The notes below the pieces were generated by a model that ran no database searches, was not told the DNA's origin, and was given only the letters and a program-made list of their open reading frames with translations. A stretch of DNA of 64,000 nt from Arenibacter sp. 6A1 (GTDB lineage: Bacteria; Bacteroidota; Bacteroidia; Flavobacteriales; Flavobacteriaceae): contig NZ_JAAXCQ010000011.1 in the NCBI RefSeq assembly GCF_012272855.1, forward strand, positions 62,001 to 126,000. Direction: 5' to 3'. The position numbers were made by a program, and so were the translations under genes. Positions 1 through 8,817 of the stretch are shown piece by piece; position 1 is the first letter of the stretch, and each line of letters starts with the position of its first letter.

Positions 1-844
1 TTACATCAAAAAACAAGCTTACCTCGTATAGCGATTTTGCCATGTTTGAAGGGGCAAATCCTAAATCTTTTCCGATTCCAAAAATAAACTCGGATTCCCT
101 ATAATCCAAGGAATGGTCTTCCCACACCGTCAGACATGCCACATCTAAAAAATATTGGTTTTCATAAACCGAGAACCTTTGTGACAACTGATGGCGATAA
201 GAACCGTCAAAATTTTTATGGTTGCTATCTATAAAAGTAAGGGAGGCCGCAAAAAGTTGTGCGAGCTTTTCATCGTTCCTATTCTTCTCCTTAGAATGTA
301 AGGTGTGATAGGTAATATTGATAGTGATATGCTCTAAACCTTGCGCTATTTCCTTGATAGCAGGCGCACCTTCCAAATACCTTTTAAAGGCCAGTACATC
401 TATAAAAAGTAAAGAATTGGTAATGCTGCTGTTAAAGGTTTTGCTAATAAAGCTGTCTTCTAAATAGATTCTAGAATCTAATAGTTTTTCTAATTGGTCA
501 GAAGTTTTTTTTCCCGTTAAAATCTTATTCAAGAAGGATGTTTTGTTGACATCCAAATCCTGATAGAACTTAAAAATATGTTCTAAAAACAATGAAAAAT
601 CATGTTCTTGGGTCTTAAAACTGTAAGTGTAATAAAGGGCTGTTAGAAGATTTAATTTAGCTTTTTCATCTTCAGACAGTGGGTGTTCACTTTCTATAAA
701 GGCAGGTGCTTTTAGATTAATGCCGTAAACAAAACCAGCGTCCCTTAATTGGGTATATAAATCCTCAAAGGAGGTGAAATACGCTCCCTGATCCTTTATC
801 AGAAAGCCAAACTTAGCGATCCAACCAGAGGCAGAAGGATTCAT
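1..844 (-). CDS. LETM1-related biofilm-associated protein (3' end missing)
   Basis: Open frame on the minus strand that runs off the left edge, so only about 281 N-terminal residues are present. It begins MNPSASGWIAKFGFLIKDQG, which I recognise as the N-terminus of the flavobacterial family annotated LETM1-related biofilm-associated protein (usually near 400 residues). The visible part is soluble, mostly helical, without signal peptide or membrane segment. Its molecular role is not established; the name rests on a weak C-terminal LETM1-like similarity, which lies outside this window. An in-frame ATG three codons upstream (853) is the alternative start; 844 is chosen because homologues begin MNPSA. 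It is divergent from the DUF4331 gene, separated by about 175 bp. Confidence 0.75.
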   Translation of the reverse strand, partial: MNPSASGWIAKFGFLIKDQGAYFTSFEDLYTQLRDAGFVYGINLKAPAFIESEHPLSEDEKAKLNLLTALYYTYSFKTQEHDFSLFLEHIFKFYQDLDVNKTSFLNKILTGKKTSDQLEKLLDSRIYLEDSFISKTFNSSITNSLLFIDVLAFKRYLEGAPAIKEIAQGLEHITINITYHTLHSKEKNRNDEKLAQLFAASLTFIDSNHKNFDGSYRHQLSQRFSVYENQYFLDVACLTVWEDHSLDYRESEFIFGIGKDLGFAPSNMAKSLYEVSLFFDV

Positions 845-1020
845 AGGTATCATATTTAGTGGGTCAAAATAAAACAAAAAATATGACTTGGTGGTCCTTT
901 AGCGGAGATTTTGGAAAAAGGTATTTTCTTGGTGTTAACAAAATATTAACAATTAAAACCAAACCCTGAAAATTAAAGCTCCGTAGGTAAGGATGATTTT
1001 AAACCTAAAATATCTTGATC

Positions 1021-1701
1021 ATGAAAAAAACAACATTATTATTTGGACTTGCTTTTCTGGCGATGCTAGGGCTAATCATGGTTGCCGCCGACCATATAGA
1101 CGCGCCTTCCTCTAAGGGTACTACGGCAGACATTGCCGATTTTTATGGATTTGAACCTACAGAAGGTTCTGATAATACGGTTTTTGTGGTAGACCTTCAG
1201 TCGAGTGTACTTCCAGAATTAGCGTATGGCACCTTCGATGAAGAGGTATTGACCGAAATAAACATCGATACTGATGGCGATCTGATCGAAGACTTGGTCA
1301 TACAAGCTATCCCTAGAAACGGCAGAATGTACTTTTTTGGTCCGGTAACACCCGCCAAAACAGGCTTGGACAGTGAGGTATTGGTTGATGCACCTTTAGG
1401 AAGCGTTGCCATTTCTGGTGAAACGGCCGTTAAGGAAACTACGGCCAGCGGAGCAACTCTTTTTGCAGGACCACGGCAAGATCCCTTTTTCTTCGATTTC
1501 TTTCAGTTCAATGCAGTTATCGGGGGAATGGCAGCAGAAGGATTCAAAACCGCGGACGAGGCAGAAAATACCTTCGCTGGTGCCAATACCATGTCTATCG
1601 TTATAGAACTTCCAAACTCCTTATTGGGAACAACTACTGCAAGCAATGCCCTAGGTTTGTCTGTGTATAAAACTTGGGTAACCACCAATAAAAAACAATA
1701 A
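1021..1701 (+). CDS. DUF4331 domain-containing exported protein
   Basis: 226-residue exported protein. Residues 1-23 form a signal peptide ending in VAA, directly followed by DHIDAP, the hallmark of the DUF4331 family. The core contains the family pattern of acidic ADIADFYGFEP and AGPRQDPFFFD. Function of DUF4331 is unknown; the members are periplasmic or extracytoplasmic. A TTG six bases upstream is in frame, but the ATG at 1021 gives the better signal peptide. The next gene starts 27 bp downstream and encodes a related lipoprotein, so the two are probably one transcript. No clear TAnnTTTG promoter box was seen upstream; the leader contains a TTAACAA direct repeat near 940-955. Confidence 0.85.
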   Translation: MKKTTLLFGLAFLAMLGLIMVAADHIDAPSSKGTTADIADFYGFEPTEGSDNTVFVVDLQSSVLPELAYGTFDEEVLTEINIDTDGDLIEDLVIQAIPRNGRMYFFGPVTPAKTGLDSEVLVDAPLGSVAISGETAVKETTASGATLFAGPRQDPFFFDFFQFNAVIGGMAAEGFKTADEAENTFAGANTMSIVIELPNSLLGTTTASNALGLSVYKTWVTTNKKQ

Positions 1702-1728
1702 ACACCTAATAACTTAAAATATAAAATC

Positions 1729-2496
1729 ATGAAACTATATAATATAAAATATGCTGTAATGGCCGTAGTAGGCCTTATCTATTTCTCCTCTTGTAATAAC
1801 GATGACGGTGCCAGGGACCCTATGGCGATGGCCGCCTGTTATGACGGAATTATGAACGGTTCCGAGACAGGGGTAGATTGTGGAGGGGCTTGTGAGCCTT
1901 GTACTACCACTACGGATTTCTCTGGTAGTTATTCCCAAGTAGACCATATGGGGAGACCCGGAATAAATACTGTATTGGGCTTTGATATGGAAGGAGAAGC
2001 AAGTGTTAAGGACGCACAGAACAGAACCATCCCTTCCGAAATGGCCACTACTTTTCAACTAGGCTATGAAGCCAGGTTAGAGCAGTACCACGATGTGTAT
2101 GCCAACTTGTTGGGAGCCGATCCGGCAGAGGTGAATTATGAGAATAATATACTGAATTTGACAGCAGCGCAATTGACCGGATATTTGGCGGCAGATGTAT
2201 TAGAGGTGGCCCCTAATTTACCGACTACCTATTTTAACCCCGGTACCGATCTAGATATGGACGGAAGGATCTTGGTCCCCGATGGCGATGAGGTAGCTTT
2301 AACAGGAAGAGCACTAACCGACGATGTGATAGATGTATCCTTAATACTACTGTTCGGAGGTATGGAAGGAGACCGCTTTAGTGGTCAGGATTTAGATGAT
2401 GATGGGATAGCCGATTTGCCAAGGCTAACCTCCGATGGGGTTAGCTTAACCGCCACTATTAGTGCTAATTTTCCGTATTTAGGAAGTCCGAAATAG
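1729..2496 (+). CDS. DUF4331-like lipoprotein with Cys-rich N-terminal motif
   Basis: 255-residue lipoprotein. Residues 1-22 are a lipoprotein signal with lipobox Cys22 (FSSC). Residues 36-58 hold a four-Cys segment (C37, C51, C55, C58) of the form C.DGI.NG.ETGVDCGG.C..C, a module common on flavobacterial surface lipoproteins. The following domain contains DHMGRPGINTVL and ends FPYLGSPK, as in the lipoprotein that accompanies DUF4331 proteins in flavobacteria. It has several Asp/Gly-rich stretches (DLDMDG, DLDDDGIADL) that could bind calcium; this is an inference. No enzymatic motif is visible. It lies 27 bp after the DUF4331 gene and is followed by a stem-loop at 2515, then by a TPR lipoprotein gene. 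Confidence 0.8.
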   Translation: MKLYNIKYAVMAVVGLIYFSSCNNDDGARDPMAMAACYDGIMNGSETGVDCGGACEPCTTTTDFSGSYSQVDHMGRPGINTVLGFDMEGEASVKDAQNRTIPSEMATTFQLGYEARLEQYHDVYANLLGADPAEVNYENNILNLTAAQLTGYLAADVLEVAPNLPTTYFNPGTDLDMDGRILVPDGDEVALTGRALTDDVIDVSLILLFGGMEGDRFSGQDLDDDGIADLPRLTSDGVSLTATISANFPYLGSPK

Positions 2497-2514
2497 GCTT
2501 TGTATTAAAATAAG

Positions 2515-2549
2515 AATAAGGGAGACTTTTAAAACTGCTCCCTTATTTA
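2515..2549 (+). terminator. stem-loop after the DUF4331 pair
   Basis: A 10-bp perfect stem, AATAAGGGAG at 2515 with CTCCCTTATT at 2538-2547, closes a 13-nt loop. The T-run after it is weak (TTTACCTTTT), so it may be an attenuator rather than a full terminator between the DUF4331 pair and the TPR gene. Confidence 0.5.
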
Positions 2550-2628
2550 CCTTTTACGGCAGATCTCCCCGATATTATGTAATCATTGGAGCTCAGTGCA
2601 ACGTTTTAAAAATCCTAAAAATACCCTC

Positions 2629-3906
2629 ATGAAAAATTATCTTCTTTTAATACCGGTCCTGGTTATTATGTCCTGTTCAAGTGAGAAACCAGGTCAAATT
2701 ACCCAAGTACAAGATTACGAGGCTTTCTTATTAAGTAAGGAAGCTAAAAACACCTCCAAATATTTTGAACTGTGGAACAACAAGATAAAACCCGACAGTA
2801 TGCAACTATTGAGTTTTGGCATCGTTGCGGGAGAATACAGTAGGTATTTTCAGAATACAGGCGATATACAACAACTGAAAAAGGCCGAATATGCCCTTAA
2901 GAAAGCGGTAGAAATTGCCGCCATAGGAAAATCGGATTATCAAAGGTCCTTGGCAAGAAACTACATTTCCCAACATCGGTTTAAAGAAGCCTTAGTACTG
3001 GCCCAGCAAGCACTGGCTATGGGGAGTGGGGTAGCGGAATCTGAAAAACTCCTTTTCGATATACATATGGAACTAGGGAATTACCAATTGGCCGAAGGCT
3101 TTCTTAATAATATAAAAGATATGTCCGATTTTGGTTATTTAATCCGCCTAGCCAAATGGAACGACCATTTGGGCGATTTAAATACGGCCATACTTTTTAT
3201 GGAAAAGGCTACCAAAAAGGTAGAAAGCTCAAAGGATACTGCCTTAATGCTATGGGCATATACCAATTTAGCCGATTATTACGGTCATGCAGGGCGCATT
3301 AAGGAATCTTACCAATTGTATTTAAAATCCTTGCATATAGATCCTACCAATGCCTATGCTAAAAAAGGGATTGCTTGGATTATTTTTTCCCATGAGAGAA
3401 ATCCTATGGAAGCCTTGAGGATCGTAAATTCCGTAGCCGAAAATAATAAATCCCCAGAATATGATTTGTTAAAAGCCGAAATAGCGGCATATATGGGAAA
3501 GGAGTCTGAACAAATGGAAAATATGGATCATTATTTCTTGGCAGTAAACAATGCGGCCTACGGACCAATGTACAATGCTATGAATATTAGGCTGTATTTA
3601 GAGGAAACTGCCCAGTATGACAAGGCCCTGGATATGGCCAAAATTGAAGTGGCCAATAGGCCCACTCCCGAAGCTTATGGATTGTTGGCATATAGTTATT
3701 TTAAGCTCGGGGAACATGAAAAGGCATTACAGCTGGTAGAAGAATATATAGTAGGGAAAACATTTGAACCGGCAACCTTATTTGCGGCAGCTACCATTTA
3801 CAATACTATGGGAGAATTTGATAAGGCTAAGGGATTAAAAGAAGAACTCCTGGGAGCAGTGTATGAATTGGGACCCTCTATGGAACAAAAAGTAAATAGG
3901 CTTTAA
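2629..3906 (+). CDS. TPR-repeat lipoprotein
   Basis: 425-residue lipoprotein. The start at 2629 is chosen over an upstream in-frame GTG (2596) because it gives a short lipoprotein signal with lipobox MSC (Cys16). The rest is helical and built of TPR-like units: paired helices with A/G-A-Y spacing, for instance LARNYISQHRFKEALVLAQQ and TNLADYYGHAGRIKESYQLY, then AYSYFKLGEHEKALQLVEEY near the C-terminus. TPR proteins act as protein-interaction scaffolds; no catalytic residues are seen. The same three-gene order (DUF4331, DUF4331-like lipoprotein, TPR) is familiar from other flavobacteria, often followed by a HupE/UreJ-type gene; here no such gene follows. Confidence 0.8.
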   Translation: MKNYLLLIPVLVIMSCSSEKPGQITQVQDYEAFLLSKEAKNTSKYFELWNNKIKPDSMQLLSFGIVAGEYSRYFQNTGDIQQLKKAEYALKKAVEIAAIGKSDYQRSLARNYISQHRFKEALVLAQQALAMGSGVAESEKLLFDIHMELGNYQLAEGFLNNIKDMSDFGYLIRLAKWNDHLGDLNTAILFMEKATKKVESSKDTALMLWAYTNLADYYGHAGRIKESYQLYLKSLHIDPTNAYAKKGIAWIIFSHERNPMEALRIVNSVAENNKSPEYDLLKAEIAAYMGKESEQMENMDHYFLAVNNAAYGPMYNAMNIRLYLEETAQYDKALDMAKIEVANRPTPEAYGLLAYSYFKLGEHEKALQLVEEYIVGKTFEPATLFAAATIYNTMGEFDKAKGLKEELLGAVYELGPSMEQKVNRL

Positions 3907-3966
3907 TGAATTCCCAAACCTATTTTTTGACAGCGCCATGAATAGGAGAGTAGTTTTTTTAGGTAG

Positions 3967-4000
3967 GCACTATTACCGGTATTGGTCATGGTGCTTTTTT
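3967..4000 (+). terminator. rho-independent terminator after TPR gene
   Basis: A stem of eleven positions with one mismatch pairs 3967-3977 with 3984-3994 around a 6-nt loop and is followed by six T. It sits 60 bp after the TPR stop codon, in the interval before the convergent chrA gene. Confidence 0.65.
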
Positions 4001-4036
4001 AATGAGCAATAGTAATATCCTAAGCTTGTTTTTTAC

Positions 4037-4122
4037 GCGTTAGGGATCGCAGCGGCATCCCCGCAGCAGGGCAAGGGATACAGCGAAGAGCCCGCCCGAC
4101 GAAGGAGGGAACGCCCAAATTA
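4037..4122 (+). repeat. 86-bp GC-rich intergenic repeat, copy 1
   Basis: First of five near-identical 86-bp elements in the window, read 5'-GCGTTAGGG to AACGCCCAAATTA-3'. It is about 64% G+C in AT-rich surroundings. The ends GCGTT and AACGC pair, and the interior folds as a long imperfect stem (7-25 with 39-57 in repeat numbering) plus a short stem (59-61 with 71-73). It lies between the convergent TPR and chrA genes and has no open frame with coding character. Confidence 0.9.
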
Positions 4123-4163
4123 GTACGATAAGGCTAGTGCAAGACAGTCTACCGAGCAGCGCC

Positions 4164-5285
4164 TTATATAAGGGATAGTAAATACCCTAAAACAGCGCCA
4201 CCAAGAACTATAAAACCACTGTTCATTTTTTTAAAAATAAATACGGTGACCATACTTAAAACGGCAATGAAAATCATGCGCCAATCGGTAAGGGTTTCTT
4301 TTCCCATGCTAATACAGACGGCGGCGATTACCGCTACTGCCGCAATATTTACAGCATCTAAAAAGGCTCCTATTATTTTAGAATTCCTCATTTTGGGAAT
4401 CAATGGATTAAGGATCAAAACAAATAAAAAGGACGGGAGAAAAATTCCCACTGTAGCCGCGATGGCTCCTAAGGGACCATCCATTTGCCAACCGATAAAA
4501 GTAGCCGTTGTTAATATAGGACCGGGAGTAAACTGGCCAACGGCGACCGCATCGATCAATGCCTGTCTGCTGAGCAAGCCCTTGCCTACCAGTTCGGCAT
4601 CTAAAAAGGCAAATAAAACATAGCCACTGCCATAAAGAATGGCTCCGATTTTTAAAAAGGTCAGGAATATTTTAAGACTCCCTATCTTAAGGGCCGAACC
4701 CAATTGAAAAAGCAGTAAGGGGGCGAAAGATGATAAGGTAGATTTTCTTTGGCCAATTAGATAAATGAAGACTCCCATAAAACCACAAGCAAAGAGGGCG
4801 ATAATTTCACTGACGCCCATAACACATAGGATAAGGGTAAGGATTCCTAAAATAGCCAAGGTGGTGTTTTTAATGGCCTTTTGTCCAAGTCGGTATGCAG
4901 CCATGAGGATGATGGCGATAACCGCGGGTTTAATACCGTATATAAATGGCGTTATTGCGGGGAGTTGGCCATACTCTTTATACAACCATGCGAAAATACC
5001 GGTGATGAACATAGCGGGGGCAATAAAACTAATCCCCGCCACAACCAGGCCTTTCCATCCGGCCCTTTCATGACCGCAATGCATGGTCATTTCGGTAGAA
5101 TTGGGACCCGGGATAATATTCGTGGCCCCTATAAGGTCTAAAAAGTGCTCCCGGCTCATCCATTTTCTTTTATGGACAACTTCGTCCTCCAATATGGCAA
5201 TATGTGCGGCCGGACCTCCGAATGAAATACTGCCCAATTTGAAAAATAGCCACGCTATTTCTTTCAGTTTCTTGCTTTGTGACAT
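4164..5285 (-). CDS. chrA: chromate efflux transporter, ChrA family
   Basis: 373-residue inner-membrane protein with two homologous halves, the long bidomain form of the CHR family. The first half has the GGP motif at residues 23-25 (SFGGPAAHIA) and PGPNSTEMTM near 58-67; the second repeats these as ILYGSGYVLFAF and VGQFTPGPILTTATFIGW. About ten to twelve hydrophobic segments are visible. Characterised members expel chromate in a proton-linked manner; many genomic copies have unproven substrates, so chromate is inferred from family. It is transcribed alone, convergent with the TPR gene, with repeat copy 1 between the two stop codons. Confidence 0.88.
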   Translation of the reverse strand: MSQSKKLKEIAWLFFKLGSISFGGPAAHIAILEDEVVHKRKWMSREHFLDLIGATNIIPGPNSTEMTMHCGHERAGWKGLVVAGISFIAPAMFITGIFAWLYKEYGQLPAITPFIYGIKPAVIAIILMAAYRLGQKAIKNTTLAILGILTLILCVMGVSEIIALFACGFMGVFIYLIGQRKSTLSSFAPLLLFQLGSALKIGSLKIFLTFLKIGAILYGSGYVLFAFLDAELVGKGLLSRQALIDAVAVGQFTPGPILTTATFIGWQMDGPLGAIAATVGIFLPSFLFVLILNPLIPKMRNSKIIGAFLDAVNIAAVAVIAAVCISMGKETLTDWRMIFIAVLSMVTVFIFKKMNSGFIVLGGAVLGYLLSLI

Positions 5286-5468
5286 TTAAAATTCGCTACA
5301 ATTAGTTTTTTAGCCTTGCTTTTAAGGATGCAAATAACGGATTTTGTGTAATACTTGTATGGATATTAGCGCAAAGAATTGTGAATAAAAGACAGAAGGG
5401 GATTTTTATTATTTCTTCAGCCAATCTATGACTGCTTTAGGAATAACCAGGGAATTGGTTTCAATAAT

Positions 5469-5506
5469 AAAAAGGCTGCCTACATTGGTTGTAGACAGCC
5501 TTTTTT
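5469..5506 (-). terminator. bidirectional terminator
   Basis: Stem AAAAAGGCTG-C-CTACA pairs with TGTAG-A-CAGCCTTTTT around an ATTGGT loop, with one internal mismatch and A/T runs on both sides. It ends transcription of the oxidoreductase gene at 5573, which reads leftwards. Confidence 0.8.
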
Positions 5507-5572
5507 AAATTACGGGCCAGGCCCGGAATAATAATTTTGAGGCTGACAATGGTCATCAACGCCTCCCTATTA

Positions 5573-6595
5573 TTAAGATTCTAATATTTCCAATTGTTTA
5601 ATTACCTGTTCCTCGGTTACTGGGTAGGGCTTGCCATTTCTTATAGTCTGATAAACATATTCGAATAAATTAAGATAGGTAGATTTGTCTGAAGGGATTG
5701 TTTCCCGTGTTCTTTTACCTTCTTCGTCAATGGTGGTTAAGATCCCGAATTTACTAGGGTCTTCCATACCAAATAAAGGATCGCCAGGACTCATGCCTTC
5801 CGAAAGCTGCACTTCTTGTATATTGGTACGATGTTTTAAATAAGAGCCTTTGGTTCCGTTGAGAATAAAGGCAGGTTGCTCTTCTACCACCAACATACTC
5901 ATGGTTAAAAATACCTGTACGTCATTAGGGTACAAGAGATGAATATGGGCATAATCGTCTACTTGCGTATTGGGTCTAAATTGCCCCAAGTTTTTCGTCC
6001 AGCTGATCGGGTTGCCAAAAAGAGAGAGTACGGCATCTAGCACATGCGGCCCTAAATCGTTGAGCAAACCGCTGCCAGGTACCGGTGTTTCTTTGTGTGC
6101 TTTTGGACTAATATGGTGGCGATAGCGGTCATAACGCATATGTACCTCTACCAAGCGTCCTAATTTTCCGGAATCCAATACCTTTTGTATGGATAAAAAA
6201 TCACTGTCGAACCTGCGGTTCTGATAAGGAAATATATGTACGTTATGGCGTTTTGCTGCTGCATACAGTTTTTTTGCCTGATCGGAAGTTACCGTAATAG
6301 GCTTTTCGACCAAAACATGCTTGCCTGCTTGTAACGCCTTTAGCGCAAATTCAAAGTGGGAGGCATTGGGGGTGTTTACAACCACCAGCTCTATATTGGG
6401 ATCGGCGATAAGGGCATCTACGGTGTCGTGACTTTTTATCTCAGGGTAGCTATGGTGGGCCTTTTTTTCGGTTCTTTCTACTACGGCTTCTAGGGCAAAT
6501 CCTTGGTGTTCCTTTAAAAAAGGAGCATGGAATACTTTTCCAGACATGCCAAAAGACAATATACCGGTTCGTATCGTTTTTTTAGTGTTGTCCAT
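5573..6595 (-). CDS. Gfo/Idh/MocA family NAD(P)-dependent oxidoreductase
   Basis: 340-residue cytosolic dehydrogenase. The N-terminal Rossmann fold begins TGILSFGMSGKVFHAPFL (residues 11-28), the signature of the YdgJ/IolW branch of the family, which includes NADP-dependent scyllo-inositol dehydrogenase. The EKP motif that closes the nucleotide site (VLVEKPITVT) lies near residue 97. The C-terminal half is the usual substrate-binding domain with QNRRFDSDF and GSGLLNDLGPHVLDA, the latter containing the catalytic-site Asp and His. Length is normal for the family. The substrate is a sugar or cyclitol by family only. It is a single gene, followed by a strong terminator and preceded by about 145 bp without a gene. 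Confidence 0.9.
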   Translation of the reverse strand: MDNTKKTIRTGILSFGMSGKVFHAPFLKEHQGFALEAVVERTEKKAHHSYPEIKSHDTVDALIADPNIELVVVNTPNASHFEFALKALQAGKHVLVEKPITVTSDQAKKLYAAAKRHNVHIFPYQNRRFDSDFLSIQKVLDSGKLGRLVEVHMRYDRYRHHISPKAHKETPVPGSGLLNDLGPHVLDAVLSLFGNPISWTKNLGQFRPNTQVDDYAHIHLLYPNDVQVFLTMSMLVVEEQPAFILNGTKGSYLKHRTNIQEVQLSEGMSPGDPLFGMEDPSKFGILTTIDEEGKRTRETIPSDKSTYLNLFEYVYQTIRNGKPYPVTEEQVIKQLEILES

Positions 6596-6739
6596 AATTG
6601 TATTGGGAAAGTTTTTTAGTGGTCCGTGATTTAGAAACGGATGCTATTTTAAAGTCCATTGGACCACATTACTGTAATTATATTTTAGGCTTAAAACGCT
6701 TTGGGGATTAAGGAAAAAGGGAGTTTGTTACAAGAGCGA

Positions 6740-7321
6740 TTAGCCGTGTATAGTTTCCGACTTCCCGTAGTTTTTAATGACTTCTCCTTCAAATTGTATT
6801 AATTCTTCCCATCGCTTATTAACATCGATACCTTCTCCATATTTTCTGGCAAAGCCTATAAAGGTGGTGTAATGTCCGGCTTCACTGATCATCAGATCGC
6901 GATAAAAAGTAGCTAGTTCTGGGTCTTTTATCTGATTTGATAAAAGCTTAAAACGCTCACAGCTACGGGCTTCTATCATGGCCGAGAACAACAATCTATC
7001 TACTAAGGATTGCTGACGGCTACCGCCTTTGATCATAAACTTATACAATTCATTTACGTAGCTGTCCTTGCGCTCTCGCCCTAGGGTATAGCCACGTTTC
7101 TTGATGATTTCATGGACCATTTCAAAATGCTGTAACTCCTCTTGGGCCAATGTCAAAAGGTCCGTGACCAATTCTGTATGTTCAGAGTTTAAGGTAATAA
7201 TAGAAATGGCATTGGTAGCTGCTTTTTGTTCGCACCAAGCATGATCGGTCAGTATTTCTTCAATATTAGATTCCACAATATTTACCCATCGTGGATCTGT
7301 TTCTAATTTTAACCCTAGCAT
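6740..7321 (-). CDS. miaE: tRNA-(ms2io6A)-hydroxylase MiaE
   Basis: 193-residue cytosolic protein of the MiaE family, a non-haem di-iron enzyme with a four-helix ferritin-like fold that hydroxylates the isopentenyl group of ms2i6A37 in tRNA. The iron-ligand helices are visible: EEILTDHAWCEQKAA, AQEELQHFEMVHEII (ExxH), EARSCERF and SEAGHYTTFIGFA (ExxH). Length and motif spacing match the family. It lies upstream of a GAF-domain gene read the other side of a 59-bp gap on the same strand (the GAF gene is at 7381-7863, so it precedes miaE in transcription). The two could be co-transcribed. The presence of miaE implies the ms2i6A pathway (miaA, miaB) elsewhere in the genome. Confidence 0.92.
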   Translation of the reverse strand: MLGLKLETDPRWVNIVESNIEEILTDHAWCEQKAATNAISIITLNSEHTELVTDLLTLAQEELQHFEMVHEIIKKRGYTLGRERKDSYVNELYKFMIKGGSRQQSLVDRLLFSAMIEARSCERFKLLSNQIKDPELATFYRDLMISEAGHYTTFIGFARKYGEGIDVNKRWEELIQFEGEVIKNYGKSETIHG

Positions 7322-7380
7322 AGCAATGTTTTTAGGTAAAGGTAACTAATCTTCTTTTAAACGGGGGAGGAGCCTGTCCT

Positions 7381-7863
7381 TTATGGCAATATTACAAACT
7401 TGCTCATCTCCGCACCAATCTTTAAAAGCGTATTTACCTCTTCTTCTTTAAAGTCGTACGGTACTGGCTTTGCCACTCCTAAAGTGCCAAATAAACGGCC
7501 TTCTAAAAGCATGGGGATCGCTATGGAGCCTTCAACCTTAGTGTCTTTTGCCGCTGGGCGGGCCACTCCCGAATCATCGGTTTGTAGGTTGCACATTTCT
7601 ACGGGCTTTAAACGCTCGGCAGCAATACCGGCCATCCCTTTGCCAATTGGGATTTGAGATAGCTTAGGGATCAAAAACTCAGGAATGCCCTTATGTGCCT
7701 GCAACTGTAGTAAGGAAGTAGCTGGGTCCATAAAATGAATGGTTCCCGTGGTACAATCAAAATAAGAAATAATATCGGATAGAATTTGTTGCCAATCAAT
7801 GGTCGGCTGGTTCAGCCCTTTATAAATAGCATCTAGTAATAAATCCTTTTTTTCGCTCGTCAT
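7381..7863 (-). CDS. GAF domain-containing protein
   Basis: 160-residue cytosolic protein consisting of one GAF domain (about residues 15-158). GAF domains bind small molecules or cyclic nucleotides and act as sensors. Visible features include TGTIHFMD, the loop GIPEFLIPKLSQIPIGKGMAG, and SIAIPMLLEGRLFGTLGVA near the C-terminus. The upstream ATG at 7899 would add a Lys-rich stretch; 7863 (MTSEKKDLLLDAIYKGL) is preferred because the helix begins there. No output domain is attached, so it works as a stand-alone sensor or partner subunit. It is followed at 59 bp by miaE on the same strand. Confidence 0.82.
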   Translation of the reverse strand: MTSEKKDLLLDAIYKGLNQPTIDWQQILSDIISYFDCTTGTIHFMDPATSLLQLQAHKGIPEFLIPKLSQIPIGKGMAGIAAERLKPVEMCNLQTDDSGVARPAAKDTKVEGSIAIPMLLEGRLFGTLGVAKPVPYDFKEEEVNTLLKIGAEMSKFVILP

Positions 7864-7971
7864 GGTAGGTCTTTTTTTTAAACTACCCAAATGTAGCAAT
7901 TTGAAACAACAATATTAGGCAGCTGGAATGTTAAGACTATTCCAAATAATTTTGCAAAGAATATATGGCCC

Positions 7972-8002
7972 AAAAAACCTCCAAAACAGTAGAATTGGAG
8001 GC
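7972..8002 (-). terminator. terminator after anti-sigma gene
   Basis: On the minus strand GCCTCCAA pairs with TTGGAGG around a 9- to 10-nt loop and is followed by TTTTTTGG. It lies 30 bp downstream of the anti-sigma stop codon. Confidence 0.7.
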
Positions 8003-8033
8003 AAATTTTATAAAAAGAGTACTGCTTCAGCGT

Positions 8034-8816
8034 TTAGGAAACTGCCACGCCTAGGGCATACAATTGGTCCAAGTTGGGTGATTCGCTACCTCCCGCAGGT
8101 TCTAAGGTTATCCCAAAGGCTTCGGAATCGTTAGGATTGGCCAAGGCAAATACCCTGTTGTTATCCATGGTAAAATCCGATAAAAGCCCCATACTCGTTG
8201 GGGTCAATGGATCTAACTTTAAAGACCATACCTGGTATACCATGCCCTCTGGGGGTTCTGGCAATCCTTGGGCATCTATATAAACTTGTTGCTCCTTTTT
8301 GTTCCAATATGCTTTGGCATAGGCATTGGGAGCTACGATCTGACCTCCCATGGCCACCACCGTAATATTTTTATCCCGTATGGTCTCCAAAAGGATCTTG
8401 GTTTTTTCCAAAGAGGTTTCCGATTCCGCGATCTGTTCTTCCAAGCTCACTTTTTCTTTTGCCGCTTGGTCAATATCAGATTTTAGCTGGCGGTTTTCTT
8501 GAAACACCCACATAAGTCCCGCCATAAAAATGAGCGATGCGGCCCATCCAAAATAAGCCCCCCAATTTATTTGTTTTAAAGGTGGTGCACCGGCGTTTTT
8601 GCCGTTGATTTTTACCTTAATAGCTTCAAACCCTTTTACTCCCGGTGAAACAGATTTTGAAAGGGACAAAATAGAAGCTTCAATGGCCTCTATTTCTTTT
8701 TTAATTTCAGGATATTTTTCTGCGTTCAGGTACACTTCTAAATTCTCGATCTCCGAAAGGGTGCCTGCAACATACAGTTCCAAAATACCAGATGATATGT
8801 ATTCTTTTATATCCAT
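8034..8816 (-). CDS. RskA-type anti-sigma factor
   Basis: 260-residue single-pass membrane protein. The N-terminal part (1-70) begins MDIKEYISSGILELYVAGTL, the short zinc-free anti-sigma domain of the RskA group. One membrane helix follows near residues 86-105 (WGAYFGWAASLIFMAGLMWV), then a coiled coil (105-135) and the extracytoplasmic RskA C-terminal domain with VVAMGGQIVAPNAYAKAYW and PEPPEGMVYQVWSLKLDP. It would hold the sigma factor encoded directly upstream (gap of one base) until released by a signal. Substitution AMGGQ for the usual threonine/alanine-rich entry is unremarkable. Both genes end at the terminator at 7972. Confidence 0.88.
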   Translation of the reverse strand: MDIKEYISSGILELYVAGTLSEIENLEVYLNAEKYPEIKKEIEAIEASILSLSKSVSPGVKGFEAIKVKINGKNAGAPPLKQINWGAYFGWAASLIFMAGLMWVFQENRQLKSDIDQAAKEKVSLEEQIAESETSLEKTKILLETIRDKNITVVAMGGQIVAPNAYAKAYWNKKEQQVYIDAQGLPEPPEGMVYQVWSLKLDPLTPTSMGLLSDFTMDNNRVFALANPNDSEAFGITLEPAGGSESPNLDQLYALGVAVS

Positions 8817-8817
8817 A

